Below, piece after piece: positions 1 to 9,458 of a stretch of 64,000 nucleotides of DNA. The stretch lies in NCBI GenBank assembly GCA_038501195.1, contig JBBPUQ010000001.1:5084001-5148000 (forward strand), written 5' to 3'. The notes beneath the pieces are model-generated. The model had not been told where the DNA came from and did no database searches. It was given only the letters and a program-made list of their open reading frames with translations. A program made the position numbers and the translations under genes. Every line of letters begins with the position of its first letter. Positions within the stretch are counted from its first letter, which is position 1. This DNA comes from Nemania diffusa (taxonomy: Eukaryota > Ascomycota > Sordariomycetes > Xylariales > Xylariaceae).

Positions 1-32
1 ATACTGTCCTACGCATTTACTCCCCCACCTCT

Positions 33-57
33 CATCCGACCATCCGACCATCCGACC
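33..57 (+). repeat. 8-bp tandem repeat abutting a start codon
   Basis: CATCCGAC occurs three times in a row at 33-56, and the fourth, diverged unit (CATGCCGA) supplies the ATG at 58. It lies in the presumed 5' leader of the first gene. It is probably a slippage product; whether it affects translation cannot be seen. Confidence 0.85.
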
Positions 58-998
58 ATGCCGATTCGCAATCCCTTCGCTAAGCGGCCTTTCTTGGCCA
101 CCGGTGCCGACGTCGCCAACGACGAGAATGCCCGCCCTGCTACACAGATCTCGAGAGATTCCTACGGCGGCTTCGAGAGGGTAGATACAGTCGGGTCGAG
201 AACCTCGTCCGCATGGAGCATCCATTCCGCCAAGAGCCGCGATAACGGCGACTACAAGATGAGTGGTAAGTCGACCACAGCATACCGCACACTACCCCCT
301 TGCGTCAACAAATGAAGCAGATGTGGCTAACTAGTTTCTCTTCCAGTCGTCAACGATAGTGGCGTATATCTACCTGTAAGCAGGGCTTTACGTCCAGCCC
401 TCAACATCGACACCGCATTTACTAACCAATCATAATCTAGCCCTCACCCACAGACGAGAAAGGCCTCTGGCCGAGGCGGCTTGCCAACTCCCGTACCTCT
501 ATGGACACACGTAGCAGCATCGGCGACATTGAGCACTTTTCTATTTCTCGTGAATCTTTCGATTCATACCGTCGGTCGTTCGTACGTAGTTATCCTACCT
601 CTTGCTACCACTCCCTTGGCATGCTAACCATGTTTTACGTGAAGGACATTTGCGCAAAATCCCCTGTCATTGTGCACGATCTCCCTCGACAGAGCCTCGA
701 CTCTGCGTTTAGTAGAAACCCCAGATCCTCTGTGAGGCACCGCTCTTTCGAGAGAGAACTACCTACGGCGGAGGAGGGCTTCGAGGATGTCGGGTTGAAC
801 GACGAGAAACAGCAACAACCGAAGAAGAAGAGCTTCTTTGCCAAGTTCTCCGAACCCCAGGAGTCCAATACGCATGGGGAGGGGCTTGCACGGTTCATTC
901 CAGGCCGCAAACGAGCACAGAGCGGCCAAGGGGCCGAACTAGGTGTCGTGGAACGGCCAAAGTCGTCTCAATCAATGCAACCTCAAGAGGTGCAATAG
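58..998 (+). CDS. Conserved fungal protein of unknown function, 243 aa, four exons
   Basis: Exons 58-265, 347-375, 441-581 and 645-998 join in frame (732 nt, 243 residues). Donors are GTAAGT, GTAAGC and GTACGT; intron 3 has a GCTAAC branch site. The protein is low-complexity and rich in Ser, Arg and Pro, with no membrane segment or signal peptide. The middle contains a run of short motifs (SVVNDSGVYLPPSP, RSSIGDIEHFSIS, ESFDSYRRSF followed directly by DICAKSP after splicing) that looks under selection and resembles an uncharacterised Pezizomycotina family I recognise only by pattern. The C-terminal half is basic, with a KKKSFFAKF patch. Intron 3 is 63 nt and open in frame, so retention would insert 21 residues without a frameshift; splicing is preferred because it restores SFDICAKSP. 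No function is assigned. ATG 58 is the first ATG and directly follows an 8-bp tandem repeat. Confidence 0.8.
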
Positions 999-2101
999 AT
1001 TCGAGTTATTCATTTCCTCTTTCTCATTTCTAATGCATTATTTTGCGGCGTGCGGCGTGCGGCTTTGCATGGGTTAGGGCATTCACGACATAGACCGATC
1101 ACTTGCCCCTTTTCGGAGACTATACTATCATGACTGGCGCTCGTTACGCCATTTCGGTGGGCTTTAAGGTCTTGCTTGGAGCGAGCAAGGAAACACGCGG
1201 CAAACAGGCTTGTCGTGGATATAATGATAATGGATAGATGAGACGGACCTCAATATTACTATAATAATTAGGCCGACAGTGCAAATGCAATGAGGCGTTC
1301 TGTCGTAAAAATATTATTCATTTTCTTAGTTCCCCCCAAAAACGGTATCATCGTTTATAACACCATGCCAGTATGCCTTTTCTTGAGAGATCGTATTATT
1401 AGTCGCAAACATCTCATGCCCTACCTGTCGTCTCCTATATAGAGCTAACTAGGTATTAGTAGTTTCTTACGTAGCTTTGCCGTTCTATGCGAATGAGTTA
1501 GTTAATTAAAGGTATATTGAATTCAAAATGTCAACTTATAGGAGTCAAAATATATGACTACCTACTTTCATTATAGTATGGCACTAAACTCACTTATAAG
1601 GCTACTAAGGTGGCATTTTCAACTAGGTGTTAAATTCTATTCTCATCTACCCATGTTAATGCCTTTAAATAGCTAGCCATCTACACAAACTCAAGAGTTG
1701 TCGGAAGCTGGTATAGGGGTTGGGCATCTGCGAAAATATAAGACAATTTAATTTTTTTGTAGTTTTTTAGCTAGATTCTAATAGACCAAGTATATTATCA
1801 TTAGCCCGAAGATAAGTAACATTTTCTACCCTGTCATCCGTATATTTTGAAGTAAATGACATTTAGACTTGTAGTCCTGTGGGAGTAGTTTATTGAAGTA
1901 TATTGTACTCTAATAAATCTGGAGTTGTCACAGTTCCATCCATAACTACCTACCTAGGTATATACAAACAAACAACTTTAGGTGGGAGCTTGGCTTGACA
2001 GCGGTTTACAAATTTTCTGCAATAATGGTGTAATAATATGGTGCTCTATTTTGTGTGGTTATGTAAAAGACCTATCTATTCACCGACTCGTGAACTCACG
2101 G
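999..2101. other. AT-rich intergenic stretch
   Basis: No credible coding region on either strand. It is strongly AT-rich from about 1250 to 2060, with many short A/T runs, and presumably holds the 3' region of the first gene. No transposase fragment or terminal repeat was recognised. Confidence 0.6.
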
Positions 2102-2515
2102 CTACGCTCTCGTAAACTTTGAGACTATGCGGCGTACTATTCTTACGAATAATAAGGGCTTACGTCGTGGCTCGCGCGAACTCGCGCGGGGGCTCGACGC
2201 CTCCGTAGGAATCTCATCCTGAGGAATTTTATTCTGAGGAATCTCATCCTGAGGAATTTTGTTCTGAGGAATCTCATCCTGAGGAATTTTGTTCTGAGGA
2301 ATCTCATCCTGAAACCTAACGGCTTTGACTTCACGTCGAGATCGGATTGACTTAGCTGACTTAGCTGCGGCCCTGGTTGACTTAGCTGCGGTCTTACTTG
2401 ACTTAATTGCGCTCTTTCTTGGCTTGGCTGCAGTCTTGCTGGACTTAGCTGCGGTCCTGGTTGACTTATGTGGTAGACTACTTGACCTATCTGGTATTTG
2501 TGGTGGGCGACGCAT
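2102..2515 (-). CDS. Putative repeat-built basic orphan protein, 137 aa
   Basis: A single ATG-started ORF on the minus strand (ATG at 2515-2513). The first half consists of about six heptads of the type S-(T/S)-(R/K)-x-A-A-K (SSKTAAK, STRAAAK), reminiscent of the Lys/Ala-rich tails of linker histones. The middle is a 10-residue repeat, DEIPQNKIPQ, present about 3.5 times. The end is an Arg-rich segment (LLFVRIVRRIVSKFTRA) that could be a short amphipathic helix. The repeat periods are 21 and 30 nt, both multiples of three, so copy-number change would keep the frame. I recognise no family. It sits alone in AT-rich DNA with no visible introns. It may be a young orphan gene, a fragment of a larger broken gene, or a chance ORF over DNA satellites. 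Confidence 0.4.
   Translation of the reverse strand: MRRPPQIPDRSSSLPHKSTRTAAKSSKTAAKPRKSAIKSSKTAAKSTRAAAKSAKSIRSRREVKAVRFQDEIPQNKIPQDEIPQNKIPQDEIPQNKIPQDEIPTEASSPRASSREPRRKPLLFVRIVRRIVSKFTRA
2206..2310. repeat. 30-bp tandem repeat, 3.5 copies
   Basis: Units at 2206-2235, 2236-2265, 2266-2295 and a half unit at 2296-2310. Units 2 and 3 are identical and unit 1 differs at a few bases. On the minus strand they encode the DEIPQNKIPQ decapeptide repeat. Confidence 0.95.
2358..2483. repeat. 21-bp imperfect tandem repeat, six copies
   Basis: Six consecutive 21-bp units (2358, 2379, 2400, 2421, 2442, 2463), each beginning GACTTAGCTGCGG or a variant. On the minus strand they encode the Lys/Ala/Ser heptads of the putative orphan protein. 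Confidence 0.9.
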
Positions 2516-3221
2516 TGTTGGGTTTGGATGGAAGGTTAGGTAAGAGTAGCCGATGTAGGTGTAGATAATGCAGATTGTGAGCGTGGTATCCTAGTCAGTA
2601 TAAGTGATCGGTTTTTGTATTTTCATCAGCATACATAGGGGTTTAAATATGATGCCTATCTGGATGGTCAGTTCTCTTGTTTGCCAACTAATCAAAGACT
2701 CCACCTTTAACAATCCCATAGTTTCAGAATGAGCGGTTACCTAATTATACAAACAAAAAGAATCAAGGGAAATAGTTTTCTGAGCTGCGAAAGCAGCCTT
2801 ACCCCGAGGTTACTAACTGTAGGTACCTAGATAGGTAGTAATAGCTAATAGTACCTAGGTAGTCTACCACCCACGCCTAACTTCATGTCTTTAACATAAG
2901 GGCCCCGATAACATTTCAATATTAAGCCAAAATAATGACCGATATGTAACAGATTCTCATAAATAATAAGAGCTAAAATTTATCAATCATGCTATTATAA
3001 CTAAAATACCTACTTAGTATCAGGTATGTATGAAGTATAGATATGGAGGGGTCAGGTCCGTATGTCGTCACTCTACCCCACGACCCTCATGCAGCGTCTT
3101 ATCGATAAGTATTTTTCTGCATTCTCTACTTAGATAGCAAAGCCCCCTCGAAGTCTGGTTGCCCTGCTCCAACAACACCGATTGATCCCCGACGTCTTTG
3201 TCCGTAATAATTTTCTCTGCC
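2516..3221. other. Intergenic region upstream of ACL4
   Basis: AT-rich spacer with TAGGTA/TACCTA tracts around 2820-2870. The 3' part should hold the ACL4 promoter, including a 12-bp palindrome at 3098. No coding potential is seen outside shadows of ACL4. Confidence 0.6.
3098..3109. promoter_or_regulatory. Palindrome CTTATCGATAAG upstream of ACL4
   Basis: A perfect 12-bp palindrome 113 bp before the ACL4 start codon, preceded by CAGCGT. The same core with the same preceding hexamer occurs at 5621-5634 in the GIR2/PUF6 promoter. This suggests a transcription-factor site shared by ribosome-assembly genes; the role is inferred from position only. Confidence 0.4.
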
Positions 3222-4391
3222 ATGGCACCTCGGCGCCCTGACAAGAAATCAAAGAGGTCGGGCAAGGGGGTCGCTTCGCGCGCCTCCGCAGCCGGCGGGG
3301 GCAGCTCCAGCAAACCCGTGTCCCCGCAAGTCCTCGTCAAGGCCGCCGAATACCAGCTGCAAGAAGGCAATGCGCAGGACGCCGCCGCCCTAGCCGCGAA
3401 GGCCCTCGAGGGATCGTCTCCCGGCAGCGACGATGCCCTCTCCGCCCTCAACTTTCTCGGGCAGGTCAGTCTCGAGCTCGGCGACTTCGACGCGGCGCGA
3501 GCCTACCTCCTGCGTGCGGTCGCGATCGACGAAGATGGCGCCAAGGACGAAAACGTGGGAGGTGGCCCCGAGAAGTTCCTCTCTCTGGCGCAGCTGAGCG
3601 AGGATGGTGGCCAGGATAGCGTGGGCTGGTTCGAGAAAGGCGCTGCCGCGCTGAAGACGCGCATCCAGGCTCTCGAGGGCGCAAAAGGGAAAGGGAAAGG
3701 TGGTGACGAACAAACGATATTATTAGAGGAGATGCGGAAAAAGTTGGCCATGACGCTGTGCTCGGTCGCCGAGGTCTACATGACTGATCTGTCATGGGAG
3801 GAGGATGCCGAGCAACGCTGCGAGGCCCTCACTACCGAAGCTACCATGGTTGCGCCCGACTTTGCCGAGACATGGCAGACCTTAGCCAATGTTCGCATCT
3901 CACAATCCAGGATCGATGACGCCAAAGCGGCGTTAAATCGGAGTCTTGAGCTATGGAAAGACCTGCCACCCGAAGACCCATCTGTCCCTGACTTCCCCAG
4001 TCGGGTCGGCCTTTCTAGGTTACTCATGGAGGTCGAGCTAGAACAAGAGGCTATTGAGGTACTAGAACGGCTTGTGGGCGAAGATGATCAGAGCGTCGAG
4101 GTCTGGTATTTGGGTGGCTGGGGTCTCTACGTAATGGGTGAGAAGCAAAAGGACAACAAAACCGAGGAAGACTGGAAGGCATCGTGGATATCCAGTCGAG
4201 TATGGCTAAATCAGTGTCTCCACCTCTACAAATTACAAGAATACGAAGACGAGCGGTTAGGGGAGCACGCCGGCGAGCTCCTTGCTGCGATCGGGAAGGA
4301 ACTTGGGGAGGCGCCAGCTGGAAAGGAAGAGGATGACGACGACGAATATGACTGGGAGGATGAGGAAAGCGATGAGGAGATGCAGGAATAG
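3222..4391 (+). CDS. ACL4: TPR-repeat ribosome assembly chaperone Acl4 (Rpl4 chaperone), 389 aa
   Basis: Single-exon gene. The ATG at 3222 has a strong context (GCCATGGCACC); the frame stays open further upstream but without another ATG. After a basic N-terminus (about residues 1-30, RRPDKKSKRSGKG), tetratricopeptide-like helices run from about 33 to 340, including VLVKAAEYQLQEGNAQDAAA, LNFLGQVSLELGDFDAARAY and TLANVRISQSRIDDAKAALN. The last 25 residues are very acidic (EEDDDDEYDWEDEESDEE). This layout and length match yeast Acl4 (387 aa), which captures ribosomal protein Rpl4 as it is translated and escorts it to pre-60S particles; the acidic tail would shield basic Rpl4 surfaces. It converges on GIR2 (297 bp between stop codons) and lies near PUF6, another 60S factor. 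Other TPR proteins are possible, but length, basic start and acidic end favour Acl4. Confidence 0.85.
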   Translation: MAPRRPDKKSKRSGKGVASRASAAGGGSSSKPVSPQVLVKAAEYQLQEGNAQDAAALAAKALEGSSPGSDDALSALNFLGQVSLELGDFDAARAYLLRAVAIDEDGAKDENVGGGPEKFLSLAQLSEDGGQDSVGWFEKGAAALKTRIQALEGAKGKGKGGDEQTILLEEMRKKLAMTLCSVAEVYMTDLSWEEDAEQRCEALTTEATMVAPDFAETWQTLANVRISQSRIDDAKAALNRSLELWKDLPPEDPSVPDFPSRVGLSRLLMEVELEQEAIEVLERLVGEDDQSVEVWYLGGWGLYVMGEKQKDNKTEEDWKASWISSRVWLNQCLHLYKLQEYEDERLGEHAGELLAAIGKELGEAPAGKEEDDDDEYDWEDEESDEEMQE

Positions 4392-4688
4392 AGCATCTTG
4401 GTCTATAGCAGTGTAATGAGGAATACGATGGGGAGATACCACAGACCTCCAAGGCATTGATAATTCTGGCATGACACCGGAGTCTGGAGTCTAAAATAGG
4501 CATTTCATTCCATCACTGGGACAGGGAGATAGACGTCTTTAAAGTCTTAAGAAACGGTTTAAGATATGATGACCCCTTTTAGTGGTTCCAATGCGCCGAA
4601 ACTCCGTGCAAATGCCAAAAATTCGCCAGAGTCTCTTTTAACAGATCTTCTAACCGAGAAGCAGCCTCCGTTCTCGCGCGTCTCGTCC

Positions 4689-5448
4689 CTATGCCGCGAC
4701 CTTGAGTTTCTCCACCTGTTCCGTGGGCGGCTCGTCGTCTTCTTCTTCACCTTTGCCGATGAGACCGCGCTCCCAGAGTTGCCTGCCCGTCAGCTTCGGG
4801 GGCTCCTTGATCTTAGCCTTTTTGAGCTCGGCAAGCCGCTCCTCCTCCTCCCGTTGCCGCTGCTCCTCCATCTCGCGCACGAAGTCGTCGCGCCACTTGA
4901 GGAACGTCTCGGGCGTAACTGGTGTGCCGTGGAACTTCTTATTTTCTTCGCGCTCGGCCGCCAGTTGGGCCTCTTCCCTTACACGCTCCGCGGCCTCTTT
5001 GCGGTCGGTCATCAGCTGCTCGGCAAGCTCTGTCAGCGTCGTCACAAGCGTGAAGACCATCGCCATGCCCAGGTTCTCTTGAATAACATCTTCTAATCCT
5101 TTGAGCAGCTGCTCCCTGTCGGCTGAGACAGAGAATCGAGGGTGCGGCGGCGCATTTGGGAGAGGTGATAGGTCTAATATCGGCGCCTCGTCGGGATATG
5201 CCTCGGGATATCGCACATGCAGGACTAGCGTAGGTGGCTCGGCTTCTTCCTCATTATCGTCGGGTGGGTTGAGCTTCACGGCGATGCGGTACTCAGTGTC
5301 TGAGATATCTGGTTCGTAGGGAGCGAAGGCCTGTTAATACTATGCACACATGGCGGGGTTACTGCTTATACAGGAACGAACCTGTGATTTCGTCGGGAAA
5401 TATAGAATCGAGAACTTCCCGTTCTTCTATTTGCTCTTCTTTACCCAT
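4689..5448 (-). CDS. GIR2: RWD-domain protein Gir2-like (RWDD1/DFRP2 family), 228 aa
   Basis: Two exons on the minus strand: 5448-5382 (67 nt) and 5308-4689, separated by a 73-nt intron with donor GTTCGT. The start MGKEEQIEEREVLDSIFPDE and the continuation DISDTEYR after splicing match the RWD domain N-terminus of the Gir2/RWDD1 family. The RWD fold covers about residues 1-115 (LVLHVRYPEAYPDEAPIL has the typical YPxxxP signature), followed by a charged coiled coil (about 125-200) and a short acidic end. In yeast Gir2 binds the GTPase Rbg2 and the Gcn2 activator Gcn1, damping the amino-acid starvation response on ribosomes. The gene is head-to-head with PUF6; 363 bp separate the two start codons. 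Confidence 0.9.
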
Positions 5449-5811
5449 CTTAGCTAAGTTGTGAAGCTCTTATGTAGCACTGTAAAACATGCTTTTTTAA
5501 AATAGACTAGGCGCTCTCACAGGGCAGGTATTTTACCCACGAGAAGTAGAACATCCATATGCATCCATATGCTAATTTCGAAGTGACGCGGGGCTACCTA
5601 ATGCAAGCAGCAGCGCCTATCAGCGTTATCGATAGTGGGGTAGCAGCATAGCGCCTTGGAATAGGCCTCACCGCCTAAAATCTAAGCCCATTCTTTTTTA
5701 TTCTGCCGGACCGACTCGGAAATTTCCAGCTTTAACTATCGGCCTTGCGCGCAACCGTCTCGCTCGGATCTAAAGCTTCGCAAACCCATCAATTCGGTCA
5801 AATTAACAAAT
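5449..5811. promoter_or_regulatory. Bidirectional promoter region GIR2/PUF6
   Basis: A 363-bp divergent intergenic region between two translation or ribosome-assembly genes. It contains CAGCGTTATCGATAG at 5621-5635, matching the palindromic element before ACL4, and an ATCCATATG direct repeat near 5550-5570. Promoter assignment follows from the gene layout. Confidence 0.55.
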
Positions 5812-7985
5812 ATGGCGCCAAAGACTGATTCAGGAACCAAAAGGAAGCTCCCTAGTCGCAGCAAAGACTCGAACTTCAAGAAGCCGAAATACGAGAAACG
5901 CCCTCCGCCGCCTCCCGCAGACGAAGAGGATAGTATAAGTGACGACAACGATTTTAGTGATGGGCCTGGTGATGATGAAGAGGGCGGCGCCTCATTGAAT
6001 GGAAATAAGGCACAAGGCAATGGCCGTGGACCTGTTGCACCCAACGACACAGATGGGAAGACCTTCGAAAGAGGTAAACTCAACTTATCCCCGGGATTTT
6101 CTGTTTCCTCTACTGACTCTGCCCAGGCCAAACCTCAAGAGAATCACACCAGAAACAGAAGCAACTCGCCCAAGATCGAAGGGCGAACAAGCCCCTAGCC
6201 GACGAATTGGTCAGAGCCAAGAAGCTATGGGAGAGACTGCGTCGGAAGTCCCACGTCCCTAAAGAGGAGAGAGACAAGCTCGTTGAAGAGCTCTTTGCCA
6301 TCACCACAGGGCGTATGAAGGACTTCGTACTCAAGCACGATGCGGTCCGTGTTGTTCAGACAGCTATCAAATACTCGACACAAGAGAGGCGGAAGATGAT
6401 TGCAAAAGAGCTTCAGGGCACCTATGCGCTACTCGCAGAAAGCAGGTATGCCAAGTTTTTGATAGGCAAGCTCATTGTTGAAGGCGACAAAGAGGTCCGA
6501 GATCTGATCGTCCCCGAGTTCTATGGTCGGGTACGAAAAATGATTAATCACCCCGAGGCCTCTTGGATTCTCGACGATATATATCGAGGTGTTGCTTCTA
6601 AAGAACAAAAGGCTATCTTACTCCGGGAATGGTACGGGCCGGATACCTTCCTTTTCCGCGGGACCGGAGAAGGAGATGCTACGCCGACGGCTGAACTCTC
6701 GGTGATCTTGGAGAAAGATCCAGGAAAACGAGGCCCTATCATGAAATACCTACTGGATTTGACCAATCAGCTGATCCAGAAAAAGATGACCGGCTTCACC
6801 ATGCTCCATGACGCCATGTACCAATACTACACGAATGTGAAAGTGGGCACTGAGGAGGCTAAGGAGTACATGGAGATGATCAAGGAAGATGAGAACGGCG
6901 ATCTACTCAAGAACATGGGCTTCACCAAATACGGTGCTCGTCTTGTATGCTTGCTTCTCGCCAATGGTACAGCCAAGGATCGAAAGCAGATCTTGAAAAT
7001 GTACAAGGACACCTTCCAACTCATGTCCACTGATCCTCACGGCCATCTCATCATACTTACCGCTTACGACACAATCGACGATACCGTTCTAACATCAAAA
7101 TCCATCATCCTCGAGTTGATTGGCAAGTCGGAGCAAAATGAGGTGTCCAACATTGTTACTCTAGCCAATGACCCCAATGCTAGGTTAACAATCCGGTATT
7201 TACTTGAAGGCGCAAGTAAAGTTCTTTTCGATGGGAGCCATGCAGGCGACCTCGAACTGCTAGAGCAGATCTGGGAGATACGGAAAACGACCAGCAAGAA
7301 AGACCCCGAGACCCGTCGGAAAGAATTAGTTGCGTCCCTATCACCGCCGTTACTAGCTGCTATAGCTTCATCGCCGGAAGACCTAATAGCGACATCATTT
7401 GGATGCCAATTAGTGACAGAAGCTCTTCTCTCATGTGTTGGAGATAAGTCGGAAGCATTAAAGGCTTTGGCATCCACAGCTGGTGGTGATCCAGATGCAG
7501 AGCCTGAAGCAGGGGGCGAAGAAGAGGAGGCTCTAGCCGCTCCCCCTTCTCTACCTCATATCTCTAAAATTCCTTACGGTGGACGGATGTTTAAGACTCT
7601 CATATCTGGTGGTCACTTTGACAAATCATCACGCAAGGTCATACAATGTGATCCACCGCTTGGTTTTGCAGATATCCTCTATCCAGTTATTAAGAAGGAC
7701 ATCATATCATGGGCCACGGGCCCTAGTTCATTCGTTGTTCTCAACCTGCTCGAGGTGGAGGATTTCTCCCATGCAGAGGAACTACGTAAGATGTTGAAGA
7801 AGCACAAAAAGCAGCTTGAGAAGGCGGCAACCGAGGAAACACCAGAGCAAAAGACGGCACGCGAGGCCGCTAAGACGAATGACGAGATTGAGAAGGCAAC
7901 AAAGAAAAACAAGAAAGCTGGACCAAAAAAGGAGAAGCCCGTAGGTAATATGGGCTCGAAATTATTACTCGAGAAGTTGAGTTAG
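5812..7985 (+). CDS. PUF6: Pumilio-repeat 60S biogenesis factor Puf6, 706 aa
   Basis: Exons 5812-6073 and 6127-7985, with a 53-nt intron (donor GTAAAC, CTACTGAC branch, CAG acceptor). The N-terminal 115 residues are disordered, with basic, proline (PPPPP) and acidic patches typical of nucleolar proteins. Armadillo/PUM-like repeats begin at KLWERLRRKSHVPKEERD and include KDFVLKHDAVRVVQTAIKYS, a hallmark of the Puf6/human PUM3 (Penguin) branch rather than classical mRNA-binding Pumilio proteins. A CPL-type domain follows (about 490-640, with GGRMFKTLISGGHFD and ATGPSSFVVLNLLE). The tail is Lys-rich and ends in MGSKLLLEKL. Puf6 binds RNA and works in late 60S assembly with Loc1; in yeast it also represses ASH1 mRNA. 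Yeast Puf6 is 656 aa, so the length fits. Confidence 0.93.
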
Positions 7986-9458
7986 TAGATACTCTAATTG
8001 TAGACACTCGGATTTCCTATATAGAGGAGCGGAAGCGTCCGGTTGTATGAAATTTAATATATTTTGCAACGTTATCTTCTCTCTTGGCTTCAGCTCGTGT
8101 CTATACTTTAACAGGTATGATGCTTCTAGCCTCAAGTAGACTATTAATATTATTATAGTTACCGTGGTCTAAGCTTATAACGTAGGATCTCCTACCCCTA
8201 TTGTAAATTCTATGCTGTGTTACTAAATTTGCCTTGATTGAATCAACCCTTACAATGAGTAGCAATTTTGATCTTGAGCCTATGCGGCTCTCCGGAATCA
8301 GTGCCGGGGCTCTTAAGCTAAATACTTTGTTGGTAAGATATATAGACTAGGTATTGCTTCACAAGTTGATAGAGCTCCCAGGGTGGATTTGTTACACATA
8401 CAAAGGAGGAGACAGTTGTGGTGTACCCATGTGAGACTGCAATCAGATATAGTAGGGTCCATCGTGCTGCAAAGGGGCACTAGCTCTAGCATCTTGTGCG
8501 TCGAAGGCAACATGACTTCATATTTATACCCACTTAGTCATACGTATCTGGACAGTCGGGTGAGGGCCGCCTTGTATGTCTGTGGGTAGGATGTAACAAT
8601 CCAGTGAGTTGTGTGTGTAGAGCTATGGGCAAGCAAACAATCAAGGTTTTTCCGCCCTCCCTCCTGGTATAACTGTTTGCTACCATCGGACAGCATCTGC
8701 TGCTCTCCCACGTCACAGCCCAGCACAGCGGAACACATGGCTATGATAGATCGAATTTCGTAGCTAAAAATAAACGTATCCCCGATACAACAGGTTAAGT
8801 AGGCAGCGTCCAGAAACTCTAGATGAATTCTCTACGGAGTTGAATTGGATGTGCCTGAGTAGCTCGCATTCACCCCGTCTTACACCAGTTCCGGGTCCGG
8901 GCACAAAAAAAGTCGTAGGTGTTTGACTGCGTTACCCTCGTGCCGTCTGCTGGTGCCGTCTGCGTCACTTGCTCATTTAACTATTGTGGCATTGTTTCCC
9001 CTCTAGTCATTAGCGTACTCCTCTTCATTGACTCTGTTCGTAGTAGTAAGGAGCAACTATCCTCGAACGTAGGTATCTACGCTGGATAGACGTGACACAC
9101 GATCCGGCATCATACTAGAGAGATAGTTGTGCAAATGCCTGGGAATCTCTAACGTCGTTTCGTTTACTTTCATTTTTTTTTTCTCACACTGGTCGTGTCT
9201 TCAAAATTTGCGTCTTCTTCAACTTAACCCATCCTGGTTTTCATTCACCCAGCCATAAATCGGAGATTTGTACGATAACGTACATCTGCCTCTTAACAAT
9301 TGAACTGAACTTGAAGCCGGCCATTTTCCAACCATCCCTTTAACTACTTGTTTCGTTTCCCCGCCTCGTTTCTCGTTTCTGGTGGGCTGGTACCGCTACA
9401 TCTACACACTACCCAGCTCACCTACCCTCAAGCCGTCCGCCCACGCGACTTATTCAAT
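7986..9458. other. Intergenic region with likely long 5' leader
   Basis: No supported gene. The 3' 300 bp (about 9150-9458) is pyrimidine-rich with a T10 run near 9173, consistent with promoter and leader of the downstream membrane-protein gene. The frame is open upstream of 9459 but lacks an ATG. Small ORFs at 8313-8738 look random. Confidence 0.55.

Noticed and set aside
1250..2060. RIP-degraded transposon relic in the AT-rich stretch
   Set aside because: High AT content alone; I could not read any transposase or reverse-transcriptase motif or terminal repeat, and RIP indices could not be computed here.
3198..3221. N-terminal extension of ACL4 from 3198
   Set aside because: The codon at 3198 is TTG; ATG 3222 has the strong GCCATGG context and gives the expected length.
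4566..5096. 176-codon plus-strand ORF over GIR2
   Set aside because: Leu/Arg-rich antisense shadow of the Glu/Ala-rich GIR2 exon, which has clear RWD homology on the minus strand.
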